64,000 nucleotides of DNA from Thioclava sp. GXIMD4216 (GCF_037949285.1 NZ_CP149927.1:331001-395000); one strand, 5' to 3'; positions 27,684-36,691 are shown, counted from the stretch's first letter. Notes: a model not told the origin generated them from the letters alone. Numbers and translations are program-made.

Positions 27684-29981
27684 TCAGAAGGTTTTTGTCA
27701 GGCCCACATAGAAGGCGCGGCCTGCCTCGTTATAGGTGTTGGCCCCGTCGCCCGAACGCAGGATAGACTTGTCGAAGACGTTGGTCACGCCGCCCGACAC
27801 ATTCGCGCCGTTCTCGAATTCGTAGCTCAGCCCGAGATTGACGATGGTATAGGAACCCAGATCGGTCGTATCGCTGGCCTCGTAGCCCGTCACGCCCGAA
27901 TAGCTGGTGGCTTTCGTTTTGCCGTAATGGGTCAGCGAGGGGGTCACGGTAAAGCGGTCGGTCACAGCCCAGTTCAGCGATGCGTTGATCGTGTATTTCG
28001 GCACCAGCGACAGCGGCACCTCGATATCGATGGCATCATAGCTGGTGCCGCTGGTGGTGGTGCCACCGTCGATATGCAGCTTCTGCTTCGACGAGATCAT
28101 ATAGGTGCCGTTGACCGACAGCGACAGGTTCTGCGCCAGCGGTGCCGCGAAGCTGCCTTCAAGGCCGGAGACTTCCGCATCGGGAATATTGGTCCATTGA
28201 TACAGGCGTGCATCCGTCCACGCACCATTACGATAGATGCTGACGGTGCCCACCTGATCGGTGCCCGCCTGAATCTTGTCTTTATAGAAGTTGTGGAAAT
28301 AGGTCAGCGTGCCGTTGATCTGGTTGGCCCCGCTATAGGCGACGCCGATCTCGGTATTGATCGAATGTTCCGGGTCCAGATCCGAATTGCCGATCACATA
28401 GCACGGGCCGTTCCGGTAATAGGGATAGGGGCAGCCATTGCCGCTGGTGGAATAGACATAGCTATCCGACAACTGGTAGAGCGTCGGGGATTTGAACGCC
28501 CGCGCCACGCCACCTTTCAGAGTCCATTCGGAGGACAGCGCATAGGATGCGTTCAGCCCGCCCGAGATATTGATCCCGAACGTATCGGCATAATCCACCC
28601 GCAGACCGGGGGTCAGGGTCAGGGCTTCGTTCCACTGGATATTGTCTTCCAGATAGAGGCCCAGTGTCGTCTGCTCGGTCACCGGATCGGCATTGGCGGT
28701 ATCGATCGCGCCGTCCTCGGTGGTGAGGCTCGAGAAGGAGCTGTAATCGCTTAGGTCCAGCCGTTCCCAGCGCATCTCCGCCCCCAGCGTGATGGCGGAC
28801 GGGCGGCCCAGAACGTAATGGTCGATATAGGCTTCGCTCTTGGCCGCGACCGCATCCAGAATGGCGGTATCCCATGTATCGGTTGCGTTGATCGTGCCTT
28901 CGCTGCTGCCTGCCGTGCCCTCGCTCAGGCGACGGTTCTTGGTGTGCTCGTACTGGAGGTAGTTCATGGTGCGACCCCAGTTGTAATCCCCGTGATGGGT
29001 CACACCGAAGGTGCTGCGCTCCATTGTATTGGTTTCGGCCCCCTCATCGGCCAGCGCGTCCACCGTGCTGTCACCGGTCGAGGTCACCCGCCCGCCCAAT
29101 TGGGTATCACCGGCATATTCGTTGCTCTGGTGCGAATAGCCCAGATCGAAGTCGAATTTATCGGTATCGGTCGGGGCCCAGCTCAGACGCAGCGTGGCAT
29201 CCTTGTTGACCACCCCTTCCATCCCCGCATCATAGCTGCAGGTTTCCTCGCCAGTGGTCGAGTCGGTCTCGCAGGTGCCGACGCTCGCATTGATGCTCGC
29301 ATCATCGCCTTCGGATTTGTTGTAATTGCCGGAGAAACGGAATGACAGCGTATCCGAGATCCGCTTGGCCCAGAGCATGTTATAGCGCTGGGTCGCGCCC
29401 TCGAGGCTGCTTTCGGGCATGTCATATTTGAAGCCGAGCTGGACCAGATCATGGTCGGGTTGCTTGGTGATGATGTTCACCACACCGCCCGCAGCCCCCG
29501 AGCCATAGCGCGCCGCTGCCGGTCCGCGAATGACTTCGATCCGTTCGATCATCTCTGCCGGAACCCAGTTGGTGTCACCGCGCGTGTCCCGCTCGCCCGA
29601 GCGGCCCATTTTGACCGAGGTCCGCGACAGCACCGGCTTGCCGTCGATGAGGATCAGCACGTTTTCCGGACCCATGCCACGGATGTCGATCTGGCGCTGG
29701 TTGCCGCGCTGCCCCGTCGAGGACGTGCCCGACATATTGACGCCCGGCATCTTGCGGATGATTTCCGCTACGTCATTGACCACGGGCTGCTTTTCCAGAT
29801 CCTCGGCGGTGATGGTCGATGAACCCAACGCCTGTTTGATCTGCTCTTCAGCGGTCACGATGATTTCGTCGAGCTGGAGTACCTCGCCGGTATCCGTTGA
29901 TTGCGCCAAAGCGGGGAGCGCCCCGCTTGTCAGGATGAGAGACATGGCCGCGCCACAGGCGAGGCGTGCGTGAAGTGTCAT
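27684..29981 (-). CDS. fepA: FepA-like TonB-dependent catecholate siderophore receptor
   Basis: 765 residues. Signal peptide MTLHARLACGAAMSLILTSG... ends at ALAQ, followed by TonB box-like LDEIIVTAEEQ and the plug domain. The plug contains GERDTRGDTNWVPAEMIE and GPAAARYGSGAAGGVVNIIT, very close to the E. coli FepA plug. The barrel ends in Phe (GLTKTF). FepA-type receptors import ferric enterobactin and linear DHB-serine forms, which matches the EntF/EntE/EntCBA genes here. The start at 29981 is set by the signal peptide; the frame stays open for 106 codons upstream without coding character. The first gene of the minus operon. Confidence 0.93.
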   Translation of the reverse strand: MTLHARLACGAAMSLILTSGALPALAQSTDTGEVLQLDEIIVTAEEQIKQALGSSTITAEDLEKQPVVNDVAEIIRKMPGVNMSGTSSTGQRGNQRQIDIRGMGPENVLILIDGKPVLSRTSVKMGRSGERDTRGDTNWVPAEMIERIEVIRGPAAARYGSGAAGGVVNIITKQPDHDLVQLGFKYDMPESSLEGATQRYNMLWAKRISDTLSFRFSGNYNKSEGDDASINASVGTCETDSTTGEETCSYDAGMEGVVNKDATLRLSWAPTDTDKFDFDLGYSHQSNEYAGDTQLGGRVTSTGDSTVDALADEGAETNTMERSTFGVTHHGDYNWGRTMNYLQYEHTKNRRLSEGTAGSSEGTINATDTWDTAILDAVAAKSEAYIDHYVLGRPSAITLGAEMRWERLDLSDYSSFSSLTTEDGAIDTANADPVTEQTTLGLYLEDNIQWNEALTLTPGLRVDYADTFGINISGGLNASYALSSEWTLKGGVARAFKSPTLYQLSDSYVYSTSGNGCPYPYYRNGPCYVIGNSDLDPEHSINTEIGVAYSGANQINGTLTYFHNFYKDKIQAGTDQVGTVSIYRNGAWTDARLYQWTNIPDAEVSGLEGSFAAPLAQNLSLSVNGTYMISSKQKLHIDGGTTTSGTSYDAIDIEVPLSLVPKYTINASLNWAVTDRFTVTPSLTHYGKTKATSYSGVTGYEASDTTDLGSYTIVNLGLSYEFENGANVSGGVTNVFDKSILRSGDGANTYNEAGRAFYVGLTKTF

Positions 29982-30635
29982 TCGGAAAGCCCTTCTGAGT
30001 TTGCAATTCGGCTGGCGAAGGGCTGGCCTGTGAGGAATGGCCCCTCCTCTGCACCGGTTGCTGCAAAAGAGAAGGCATGTGGCTGGGAAGGCGTAAAACA
30101 GCATCCTATGCATGACGAAATGCGCATAATCAGCTTGCTTTTCAGGGGGGTATGGAATGCTCCCCCTTTGCCTCCATGATAGCAGGCCGGTTCCTTCCCG
30201 ACAGGCGAGTCTGGTGGAACAGGCTGGAAAATCGCGGTGGCTGGGGTGGGGATTCGCTACCCCCATCTTGGCTCTTATGGCGCAGTAACGATTTATCACA
30301 GATTATTTCAAGTGCGTCAGCTCACAGGGTATCACGAAAATATGCACAGTCTTTTGAAGGGCGCGTGTCTGCTGCCGGATGGCCCCAAACCGGCGATCTG
30401 TGGCCGGTTCTCGCCAACTCGGGGCGGGGCCGTGGCGGGTTTTCCGCTGAAAATCTGCCTTATAATATCACGAAAACATGAGGTTATCCGGTTTTCCTCG
30501 CGCGCGGTTACCGTGGTCCCGACCTCGCGCGAATATTGACTGATAATTTTTGTCGGGTTATCTGGGGCGAAACGGCACCCAACCTCCCGTCAGGCACCCG
30601 TTCACCCCCCGCTGCATCCTTGCAGCTTCAACCGG
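29982..30635. other. 654-bp divergent intergenic region of the siderophore locus
   Basis: No gene is supported here. Short ORFs of about 100 codons on the plus strand have no ribosome sites and no recognisable protein. The region contains AT-rich patches near 30115-30135 and 30270-30345, and must hold the promoters of fepA (minus) and entC (plus). I did not find a convincing Fur, RirA or Irr box or a cobalamin riboswitch. No mbtH gene is present. Confidence 0.6.
30536..30564 (+). promoter_or_regulatory. Candidate sigma-70 promoter for entCBA
   Basis: TTGACT (30536-30541), a 17-nt spacer, and TATCTG (30559-30564) lie about 70 nt before the entC start. The spacer holds GATAATTTTT, which could overlap an iron-regulator site. 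It is the best -35/-10 pair in this gap. Confidence 0.45.
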
Positions 30636-31790
30636 ATGGATATGGCCTTGGAACATCAACGAATTGATATGAACGATGCGCTTCTTGCACAGGGGGTGCC
30701 GCTGGTGCTGGGCGATGTGACGGGGCAGATCGATACCGCGTGGCAAGGCACGATTGCGGCATTTGCAAAAAACGGGGTGCCGCAGTCCAAAGGGCGCTGT
30801 GCGGGCGTCTTTCCTTTCACCCCGACCGATCCCGGATGGCTTTATGCGCTGGCACCGGCGGAACGGCCGCCTGCCGTCACCGCAGAAGTTCCTTCCCCGC
30901 CGCAGGCACAGTCGGGTGCCTGGCAGTTTTCCCCCGCGCCCGAGGTTTACGGGGCTGCCGTCGAGCATGCGGTGGACCAGCTTCGCTCCTATGAGACACC
31001 GCTGCAAAAGGTGGTTCTGGCCCGCGCGCTTGATTATCGTACCGCCGCGCCTGTGGACCCGATGGCGGTTGCGCGCCGTCTCGGGCAGGACCCGCATGTG
31101 ACCAGCTATGCCCTGCCCGTGCCGCAGATCCGCTCTGGCAAAACCGCCGATGCGCAAGGCGATATGCGCTGGCTGGTCGGGGCCACTCCTGAATTGCTGC
31201 TGGATAAGAAAGGGGCGGCGGTCATGTCGCATCCGCTGGCAGGCTCAGCGCCCCGCAGCGCCGATCCGGTCGAAGACCGCCGTCGTGCCGAGGCCCTACT
31301 GGTCTCGACCAAGGATCTGGCCGAGCACCGCTATGTGGTCGAATATATTCACGATATTCTTGCTCCCTATTGCCACAACCTGACCACGCCCCAGACCCCT
31401 GCGTTGCAAAAGACGGCCAGCATGTGGCATCTTGGCACGCGGATCAGCGGTGTGCTGCGCGATGCCGACCTGCCCTGTCTTGCCCTTCTGGGCAAGCTGC
31501 ACCCGACCCCTGCAGTGGCAGGCACGCCGCTGCGTCCCGCGCTGGATCTGATCTCCAGACTGGAACCCGAGCCGCGCGGCTTCTACGCAGGGACGGTGGG
31601 CTGGCTTGAGAACGAGCGCGACGGCACATGGTATGTCACGTTGCGCTGCGCGATGATCGAGGGGTGCATGGCGCGTCTGCATGCGGGCGCGGGGATCGTG
31701 CCCGACAGTACCGCCGCCGCCGAAATCGCTGAAACACAGGCCAAATTCATCGCGATGAGCGATGCGCTTGGTATTGACCTCACGCATTAA
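30636..31790 (+). CDS. entC: Isochorismate synthase
   Basis: 384 residues, close to EntC/DhbC length. Chorismate-binding enzyme motifs are present: LQKVVLARAL, GATPELLL, HPLAGSAPRSAD, DLAEHRYVVEYIHDIL with the metal ligands, LGKLHPTPAVAGTP and GFYAGTVGW. The enzyme converts chorismate to isochorismate with Mg2+. It heads a three-gene plus-strand operon entC-entB-entA divergent from the receptor. The start is uncertain: ATG codons at 30636, 30642 and 30669 are in frame and none has a strong ribosome site. Salicylate synthase is unlikely because entB and entA follow directly. Confidence 0.93.
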   Translation: MDMALEHQRIDMNDALLAQGVPLVLGDVTGQIDTAWQGTIAAFAKNGVPQSKGRCAGVFPFTPTDPGWLYALAPAERPPAVTAEVPSPPQAQSGAWQFSPAPEVYGAAVEHAVDQLRSYETPLQKVVLARALDYRTAAPVDPMAVARRLGQDPHVTSYALPVPQIRSGKTADAQGDMRWLVGATPELLLDKKGAAVMSHPLAGSAPRSADPVEDRRRAEALLVSTKDLAEHRYVVEYIHDILAPYCHNLTTPQTPALQKTASMWHLGTRISGVLRDADLPCLALLGKLHPTPAVAGTPLRPALDLISRLEPEPRGFYAGTVGWLENERDGTWYVTLRCAMIEGCMARLHAGAGIVPDSTAAAEIAETQAKFIAMSDALGIDLTH

Positions 31791-31801
31791 GGATTGACCT
31801 T

Positions 31802-32455
31802 ATGAGCCTTCCGGGAATTCCCGATTACCCGCTTCCCCGCAGCTTGCCGCAGACCCGCGCGCCCTTCACGCTTGACCCTGCGCGGGCGGCCTTGCTGATC
31901 CATGATATGCAGGCCTATTTCTGCGCCGCCTATGGCGAGGGGGCATTGACGCGCCCGACCTCGGCGCTGTCGCAGGCGGTCGAGGCGATTGGCCGCATTG
32001 CGCAGGCGGCGCGGCGCGCGGGCGTGCCGGTCTTCTACACCGCCCAGAAGGGCAACCAGTTCCGCCCCGACCGTGGCTTGCAGGCCGATCTCTGGGGGCC
32101 GGGTATGAAGGCACAGCCCGAACATGAAGAGATCATCGCCCCGCTGGCCCCGCAAGAGGGCGATATCACTCTGGTCAAGCACCGCTATAGCGCCTTCCAG
32201 AGATCCAACCTTGCGCCGCTGATGCGTGCGCGCGGTCGTGACCAGTTGCTGATCACCGGGATCTACGCGCATATCGGCTGTCTGGCGACGGCAACCGAGG
32301 CCTTCCAGCGCGATATCGAACCGTTCTTTGTGGCCGATGCTCTGGCCGATTTCTCCGAGGACTGGCATCGCCGCGCGCTGGACTGGGTGGCCGATTGCTC
32401 GGGCGTGCCGGTTCTGGCGCAGGATATGGTCGCGACGCTGGAGGGGCAGGCATGA
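31802..32455 (+). CDS. entB: Isochorismatase without carrier domain
   Basis: 217 residues. The cysteine-hydrolase-fold triad residues are visible: Asp35 in LLIHDMQAYF, Lys126 in VKHRYSAF and Cys160-region AHIGCLATA. It splits isochorismate into pyruvate and 2,3-dihydro-2,3-dihydroxybenzoate. E. coli EntB (285 residues) continues into an aryl carrier domain; this protein stops before it, and the carrier is the separate gene at 20364-20597. It starts 11 nt after entC and overlaps entA by ATGA. Confidence 0.93.
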   Translation: MSLPGIPDYPLPRSLPQTRAPFTLDPARAALLIHDMQAYFCAAYGEGALTRPTSALSQAVEAIGRIAQAARRAGVPVFYTAQKGNQFRPDRGLQADLWGPGMKAQPEHEEIIAPLAPQEGDITLVKHRYSAFQRSNLAPLMRARGRDQLLITGIYAHIGCLATATEAFQRDIEPFFVADALADFSEDWHRRALDWVADCSGVPVLAQDMVATLEGQA

Positions 32456-33219
32456 AACTGACAGGGTTCGAGGGGGCGGTGGCTCTGGTCACCGGCGCGG
32501 CAGGCGGTATCGGTCTGGCCTTGGTGCGGGCTTTGTCGGAGGCTGGCACGCAGGTCGTGGCGACCGACCATCCCAATGTGATCGCACGCGCGCCACAGAT
32601 GACGGGTGTGACATGGCACGGGCTGGATGTCTGCGATGCGCAGGCGGTCGAGGCGCGGGTGCAGGCGACGATCCGCGATCTTGGCCCGATCCGCTTCGGG
32701 GTGCATGCCGCAGGTATTCTGGCCGAGGGCCCGCTTTTGAGCACCAGCGCCGCGCAGTGGCGGCGGGTGATCGAGGTCAATCTGGACGGGGCGTTCCATG
32801 TGACCACGGCATTGGGGCGGCATATGGTGGACAATGGCGGCGGGAGCCTTGTTGTGATCGGCTCGAATTCCGCCGATATTCCACGGCTCAATATGGGCAG
32901 CTACCCTGCCAGCAAGGCGGGATTGCATATGTTCGTGCGCTGCCTCGGGCTAGAGCTTGCGCCCGCCGGGGTGCGTTGCAACATCGTGGCACCGGGGTCG
33001 ACGCTTACGCCGATGCAGACCGGCATGTGGGCGGGGCCGGACGGCGCGGAACGGGTGATTGCCGGAAATCTTGCGCTGCATAAAACCGGCATCCCCTTGG
33101 GCAAGCTGGCTGTGCCGGAAGATATTGCCGCCGCCGCGATGTTCCTGCTGTCCGATCAAGCGGGGCATGTGACAATGGCCGATCTTTATGTCGATGGCGG
33201 CGCGACCCTGAAGGCCTGA
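32452..33219 (+). CDS. entA: 2,3-dihydro-2,3-dihydroxybenzoate dehydrogenase
   Basis: 255-residue short-chain dehydrogenase: NAD-binding VTGAAGGIGLALVRA, the catalytic Ser in VVIGSNSAD and Tyr-Lys pair in SYPASKAG, and NIVAPGSTLTPMQ. It oxidises 2,3-dihydro-2,3-DHB to 2,3-dihydroxybenzoate with NAD+. The ATG at 32452 overlaps the entB stop (ATGA). It is last in the entCBA operon; downstream lies a hairpin pair assigned to a minus-strand RNA, which may also stop entA transcripts. Confidence 0.93.
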   Translation: MKLTGFEGAVALVTGAAGGIGLALVRALSEAGTQVVATDHPNVIARAPQMTGVTWHGLDVCDAQAVEARVQATIRDLGPIRFGVHAAGILAEGPLLSTSAAQWRRVIEVNLDGAFHVTTALGRHMVDNGGGSLVVIGSNSADIPRLNMGSYPASKAGLHMFVRCLGLELAPAGVRCNIVAPGSTLTPMQTGMWAGPDGAERVIAGNLALHKTGIPLGKLAVPEDIAAAAMFLLSDQAGHVTMADLYVDGGATLKA

Positions 33220-33250
33220 GGCAGATTTGGCATCACCGGAGGGGAGGAGC

Positions 33251-33320
33251 GGCGGCGATCTCAGGGAGGAGGAGGAGATCGCCGCCTGTTTCCAAGGCTC
33301 AGGGAGGAGGAGAGAGCCTT
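33251..33320 (-). ncRNA. Cuckoo/CcsR-type small RNA: two hairpins with anti-Shine-Dalgarno loops
   Basis: Read on the minus strand, two hairpins follow each other. The first (33320-33294) has a 7-bp stem and a 13-nt loop; the second (33286-33251) has a perfect 12-bp stem and a 12-nt loop. Each loop contains CCTCCTCCC. Paired hairpins presenting CCUCCUCCC are the hallmark of the cuckoo RNA family, known from Rhodobacter sphaeroides as CcsR1-4, stress-induced RNAs. A further CTCCTCCCC lies just downstream (33238-33250). The usual upstream DUF1127 gene is absent; the nearest minus-strand gene is the acyltransferase ending at 33442. Transcript ends are not known. Alternatively, the stems are entA terminators, but the repeated loop sequence argues against chance. 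Confidence 0.7.
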
Positions 33321-33378
33321 CGAAATTCTGTGCAACCTTGGCTGCGTTGAATTAAATTTAGCCTATATGCTGCGATGC

Positions 33379-33392
33379 AGAAAGCGCTTTCT
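33379..33392. promoter_or_regulatory. Perfect 14-bp palindrome resembling a LacI-family operator
   Basis: AGAAAGCGCTTTCT is perfectly symmetric with a central CG, like many LacI/GalR-family operators. It sits about 60 nt upstream of the cuckoo-type RNA on the minus strand, in a gap without genes. No LacI-family gene occurs in the window. Confidence 0.4.
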
Positions 33393-33412
33393 CTGCAGTG
33401 CTGATTTGTGCC

Positions 33413-33444
33413 TGACGCATGGCTGCTTAACGAAGCATGCGTCA
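33413..33444. terminator. Inverted repeat over the end of the acyltransferase gene
   Basis: TGACGCATG (33413-33421) and its exact complement (33436-33444) flank a 14-nt spacer. The right arm includes the stop codon of the acyltransferase gene on the minus strand. No T-run follows, so it may be a weak terminator, an RNA-stability hairpin or a protein site. Confidence 0.4.
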
Positions 33445-35403
33445 AAAGTTAAATTCACCACGAATTGCGACCCTATTGGCCGAATTCACCCTATGGGACA
33501 TGCGCGGCGGAGTGGGGGTGCGCGGTTGGGGCAAGATGTCGGCCGCTTCCGCGCGAATCTGTTCTGCCAGCCGTCGTGCCCCCGCCATGCTTGGATGGGT
33601 GTCGTTGAAATAGAGCACCTTTCCCCCCATCACAAAAGGACATTCGCCACCGGCACACAGCCTCTTGCGCGGGTCGATCCGTATGATCCGGTCCGCCGTG
33701 ACAAGCTGCTGCTCGATTTCCGCCCATGCGCGCAAACGGGCGCTATGGGCTTCGGGATCTGGAATGGCCGTGGCGGCAAGCCTGCCGAAGCGGAGCGCAT
33801 TTCCGGCGCTTTGTGCCGGATCGCGATGCGGGTTGGGGATCTGGCCCAGCAGGATAACCCGTTTGCCCGCTTGCCGGAGCCGCGTCACCGTTTCGCGCAG
33901 GCCGTCTTGCAGAACCTGTGCCGGAAGTTCGGGATAGGCCTCGCGGTTCATCGCCAACAGCACGGTCTCGACGGCCGGATCGCCGCTGATCGCCGTCAGC
34001 ATCCGCTGGTTTGCGCGGGCGCATTGGGGACGTCTGGGCAGATCGGGGCCCAGAACCGGCGGGCAGGCAGAGGCCGTGATCTGCCGCAGGGGCTGGTTCC
34101 GGGCCAAGGCTGCGGCGAGTTCGGCCCCGTGGCTGTCACCCCAGACCACAAGAGGTGGCGCGCCGCTGCCACCCAGGCGGCAGGTCCGGGCATAGGGCTT
34201 TCTGTCACGGTCATCCTGATGGCAGCTTTCCCGCCACGGGCTGATATCCTGTGCCGCATCATATAAGGCCAGCACCTGCGGCGCAAAGCGCTGCGGTATC
34301 CCCTGCCCGTGCCAGATCCCCCAAGCGGGCAGCATGATCAGGGCAAGCCCCGCCGCGCTCCAGCGCAGGATGGGGCTGTGGCCGGTGGGCAGGCGGGCGA
34401 AGGGCTTCTCGATATAACGCCAGCTCAGCCATGCCAGTATGACCGAGACCCCCACGCAAAGCGCCATCAGCGCATCGGGCACCTCTCCGGCAAGACTGCG
34501 CAGAAACGCCATCAACGGCCAGTGCCAGAGATAGAGTGAATAGGAGATCCGGCCCAGAAAACCGGCCCCCAGCATCCCGCCGGCCAGCATCCCGCCGGTC
34601 TGTCGGGGCAAAGGAAAGCGCCCCACCCATAACAGGACCGCTGTAGCAAAGCTGGGCACGCCCGCCCGCAGGCCGGGAAAGGGCATATCGGGTGTCAGCC
34701 AGACCATGCATAGCCCCAGCGTGGCCAGCGCCAACGGACGCAGGATGGGCCGGTCTTTTCGGGGGGCTGGCAGATAGGCAGCCAGAGCCCCGATCAGGAA
34801 TTCGAAGCCACGGAACGGCAACAGGAAATAGGCCCCCGTCGGAGAATGCCGCAAGCCCCATTCGGACAGGATCACCCCGCCCATAATCCCCAGCAGGGTC
34901 AACGGCACCAATGCGGAGGGGCGCCATTTGATTACCATGAACAGCAGGAAGGGGAATAGCAGATAGAACTGTTCCTCGACCGAAAGCGACCATGTATGCA
35001 GCAGCGGTCGCAGTTCCGCCTGCTGGTCGAAATAGCCGCTGAACAGATAGAAATCGATATTCGAAGCAAAGAGCGCCGAAGACAGGGCGGTGCGGGCAAG
35101 CTCTTGATAGTTATCGGGACTGAGCAGAATGCCCCCCAGCCCCAGAGTGGCGGCAAGCATCACCAGAAGAGCAGGCAAAAGGCGTCTGGCGCGCTTGTGG
35201 TAGAAGGTCAGCAAAGAGAGCTGCCCCGTGAGGCTGTCGCGCTGTAGATGGCCGCCAATCAGAAACCCCGAAATCGCGAAGAAGATATCGACGCCCACGA
35301 AGCCGCCCGGCAAAGCCTTCGGCCAGGCGTGAAACAGCACCACCGCCGCAACGGCAAGACCCCGCAGGCCTTGGATATCGGCGCGAAACCGGTTTTCAAG
35401 CAT
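33442..35403 (-). CDS. Membrane acyltransferase (OafA/YrhL type) with C-terminal SGNH domain
   Basis: 653 residues. The first about 350 are the acyltransferase-3 membrane domain: RADIQGLRGLAVAAVVLFHA with its catalytic His, GVDIFFAISGFLIGG, and HTWSLSVEEQFYLLFPFLL. After a short linker, residues about 395-625 form a periplasmic SGNH hydrolase-like domain with VVWGDSHGAELAAAL and the final FNDTHPSMAGAR, which contribute Ser and Asp-X-X-His. Such fused proteins O-acetylate surface polysaccharides. It lies upstream of the rhamnose and sulfotransferase genes on the same strand but separated by 114 bp, so probably has its own promoter. Confidence 0.92.
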   Translation of the reverse strand: MLENRFRADIQGLRGLAVAAVVLFHAWPKALPGGFVGVDIFFAISGFLIGGHLQRDSLTGQLSLLTFYHKRARRLLPALLVMLAATLGLGGILLSPDNYQELARTALSSALFASNIDFYLFSGYFDQQAELRPLLHTWSLSVEEQFYLLFPFLLFMVIKWRPSALVPLTLLGIMGGVILSEWGLRHSPTGAYFLLPFRGFEFLIGALAAYLPAPRKDRPILRPLALATLGLCMVWLTPDMPFPGLRAGVPSFATAVLLWVGRFPLPRQTGGMLAGGMLGAGFLGRISYSLYLWHWPLMAFLRSLAGEVPDALMALCVGVSVILAWLSWRYIEKPFARLPTGHSPILRWSAAGLALIMLPAWGIWHGQGIPQRFAPQVLALYDAAQDISPWRESCHQDDRDRKPYARTCRLGGSGAPPLVVWGDSHGAELAAALARNQPLRQITASACPPVLGPDLPRRPQCARANQRMLTAISGDPAVETVLLAMNREAYPELPAQVLQDGLRETVTRLRQAGKRVILLGQIPNPHRDPAQSAGNALRFGRLAATAIPDPEAHSARLRAWAEIEQQLVTADRIIRIDPRKRLCAGGECPFVMGGKVLYFNDTHPSMAGARRLAEQIRAEAADILPQPRTPTPPRMSHRVNSANRVAIRGEFNF

Positions 35404-35517
35404 AGGTTACTCGTCACACAAAACGGGCCATAGCGGCCCTTGCGGTCAGAGTTAACCGATATCCTTTTAAGATTGCGTGAAACCCCGAAACGGGCGCGGC
35501 CTATGTGGCCAGGCCAG

Positions 35518-36474
35518 TCAGAACTTGTGCAGCCGTTCGATACGCGCCGCACGATAGTCTGTCATGCGGGCCAGAAAATCGGGATATTCCTGCGCGAAAC
35601 GCTCGGCATATTCCGCACTACGGCACCCCAGAAGTTTGTGATGGGATGTGGGTGCGGGCTGCAGATCTACAGCCCCGACCCCGATATGATCGGCGATCGT
35701 CCTGAGGATCACGGTGTCGGGCTGACCGACGGTCTGCTCGTAGCTCAGGCATAGCGGCTTGATCCCGAAACGGGCCATATCGGCCTCGAGCCGGTCTTCC
35801 TCGACGCAATAGCGCGCCATCGCATGCAAAATTTCTAGCGGTTTATACTGGAAGGCGGCATCTGCGGCCATCTGGCTGGTCTGGTCGGCTGCGGTGGAAT
35901 GGGCGACCTTGGTCTGGATCAGCTTCGACAGCGACAACGCCTGCGCCAGAAGGTTCTCGCGGATCAGCCAGATATACGAGGTGGGGGCCATCATCTCGAT
36001 CAGCCGGTCCATCGATCCGAAGAGGTTCATCATATGCGCATAGGTGATCTCGACGCCATAGGTGCCGCGCGTATTGCGCCTGCGCAGCAGCATATCGACA
36101 TAGGTTTCCAGCGTGTCGGCCTGATAGGCTTGGGCGATATTGGGCACAAAGCGGAAATTGAACGCCTCGTTCGGCTGGCCCAGAACGCGGGCACGTTCCA
36201 GCATCTCGCCCAGACGCGAGCTTCCCGAACGCGCGGTGAAAAACAGCATATAGCGTCGCTCTGGCAGCGGCGCGCGCAGGAATTTCGCACGCTTTTCCGC
36301 ATCTACCGTGACATTGTCGAACAGATCCTCGCGCAGCGCCAGTTCCGAGGCCAGCGACTTTGCCATAAGCTCGGAAAACAGCCGCTCTCCGGGGCGTCCG
36401 GCACGGGCTTTGGACAGATAGAACCGCTGGGCAATATGCCGGAGAAACGACGTACCGAAAGATCCCAATGACAT
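35518..36474 (-). CDS. Stf0-like sulfotransferase
   Basis: 318 residues. The phosphosulfate-binding loop MLFFTARSGSSRLGEML (about residues 75-91) is followed by GQPNEAFNFRF, as in the Stf0 trehalose sulfotransferase family, and a second motif YIWLIRENLLAQALSLSKL contains the usual Arg of the 3'-phosphate site. The start MSLGSFGT is set by a GAGG site 7 nt upstream; 33 further in-frame codons lie beyond it. It would transfer sulfate from PAPS to a sugar. It is followed by a terminator-flanked rhamnose operon on the same strand. Confidence 0.75.
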   Translation of the reverse strand: MSLGSFGTSFLRHIAQRFYLSKARAGRPGERLFSELMAKSLASELALREDLFDNVTVDAEKRAKFLRAPLPERRYMLFFTARSGSSRLGEMLERARVLGQPNEAFNFRFVPNIAQAYQADTLETYVDMLLRRRNTRGTYGVEITYAHMMNLFGSMDRLIEMMAPTSYIWLIRENLLAQALSLSKLIQTKVAHSTAADQTSQMAADAAFQYKPLEILHAMARYCVEEDRLEADMARFGIKPLCLSYEQTVGQPDTVILRTIADHIGVGAVDLQPAPTSHHKLLGCRSAEYAERFAQEYPDFLARMTDYRAARIERLHKF

Positions 36475-36626
36475 ATAAACCTCGCAATACGGAAGACATC
36501 CTGCCGGATGCCCGAACTTGACTATGCACCTTGCAGTTTTTTGCCCCAAAAACAACAGGAAACCGGTCGCCATTCTGTGGCTTGGCGGGCCTGTCTATCC
36601 GTTATAGGGCCGCAGGTGCCAGAAGA

Positions 36627-36661
36627 AAGGGCATCCGGTGCCTGCGCGCCCGAATGCCCTT
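36627..36661 (-). terminator. Terminator of the rhamnose operon
   Basis: AAGGGCAT (36627-36634) pairs with ATGCCCTT (36654-36661), with further C-G pairing inside the loop. Read on the minus strand it follows rfbA by about 30 nt and runs into a TTTCTT tract. Confidence 0.65.
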
Positions 36662-36691
36662 CCGCATCTCCGTACTGAACGTCTGTTCTGC

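Noticed and set aside
29982..30299. Upstream extension of the FepA-like receptor frame
   Set aside because: The 106 extra codons contain no signal peptide, and the normal signal peptide begins at 29981.
29982..30635. Cobalamin riboswitch or clear iron-box upstream of the receptor
   Set aside because: The region was inspected because TonB receptors often have one, but the B12 box and other conserved elements are absent, and no iron-box match was convincing.
33230..33330. Hairpins as plain entA terminators
   Set aside because: Kept as a secondary possibility only: two different stems with the same CCTCCTCCC loop on the minus strand are better explained by the cuckoo RNA family.
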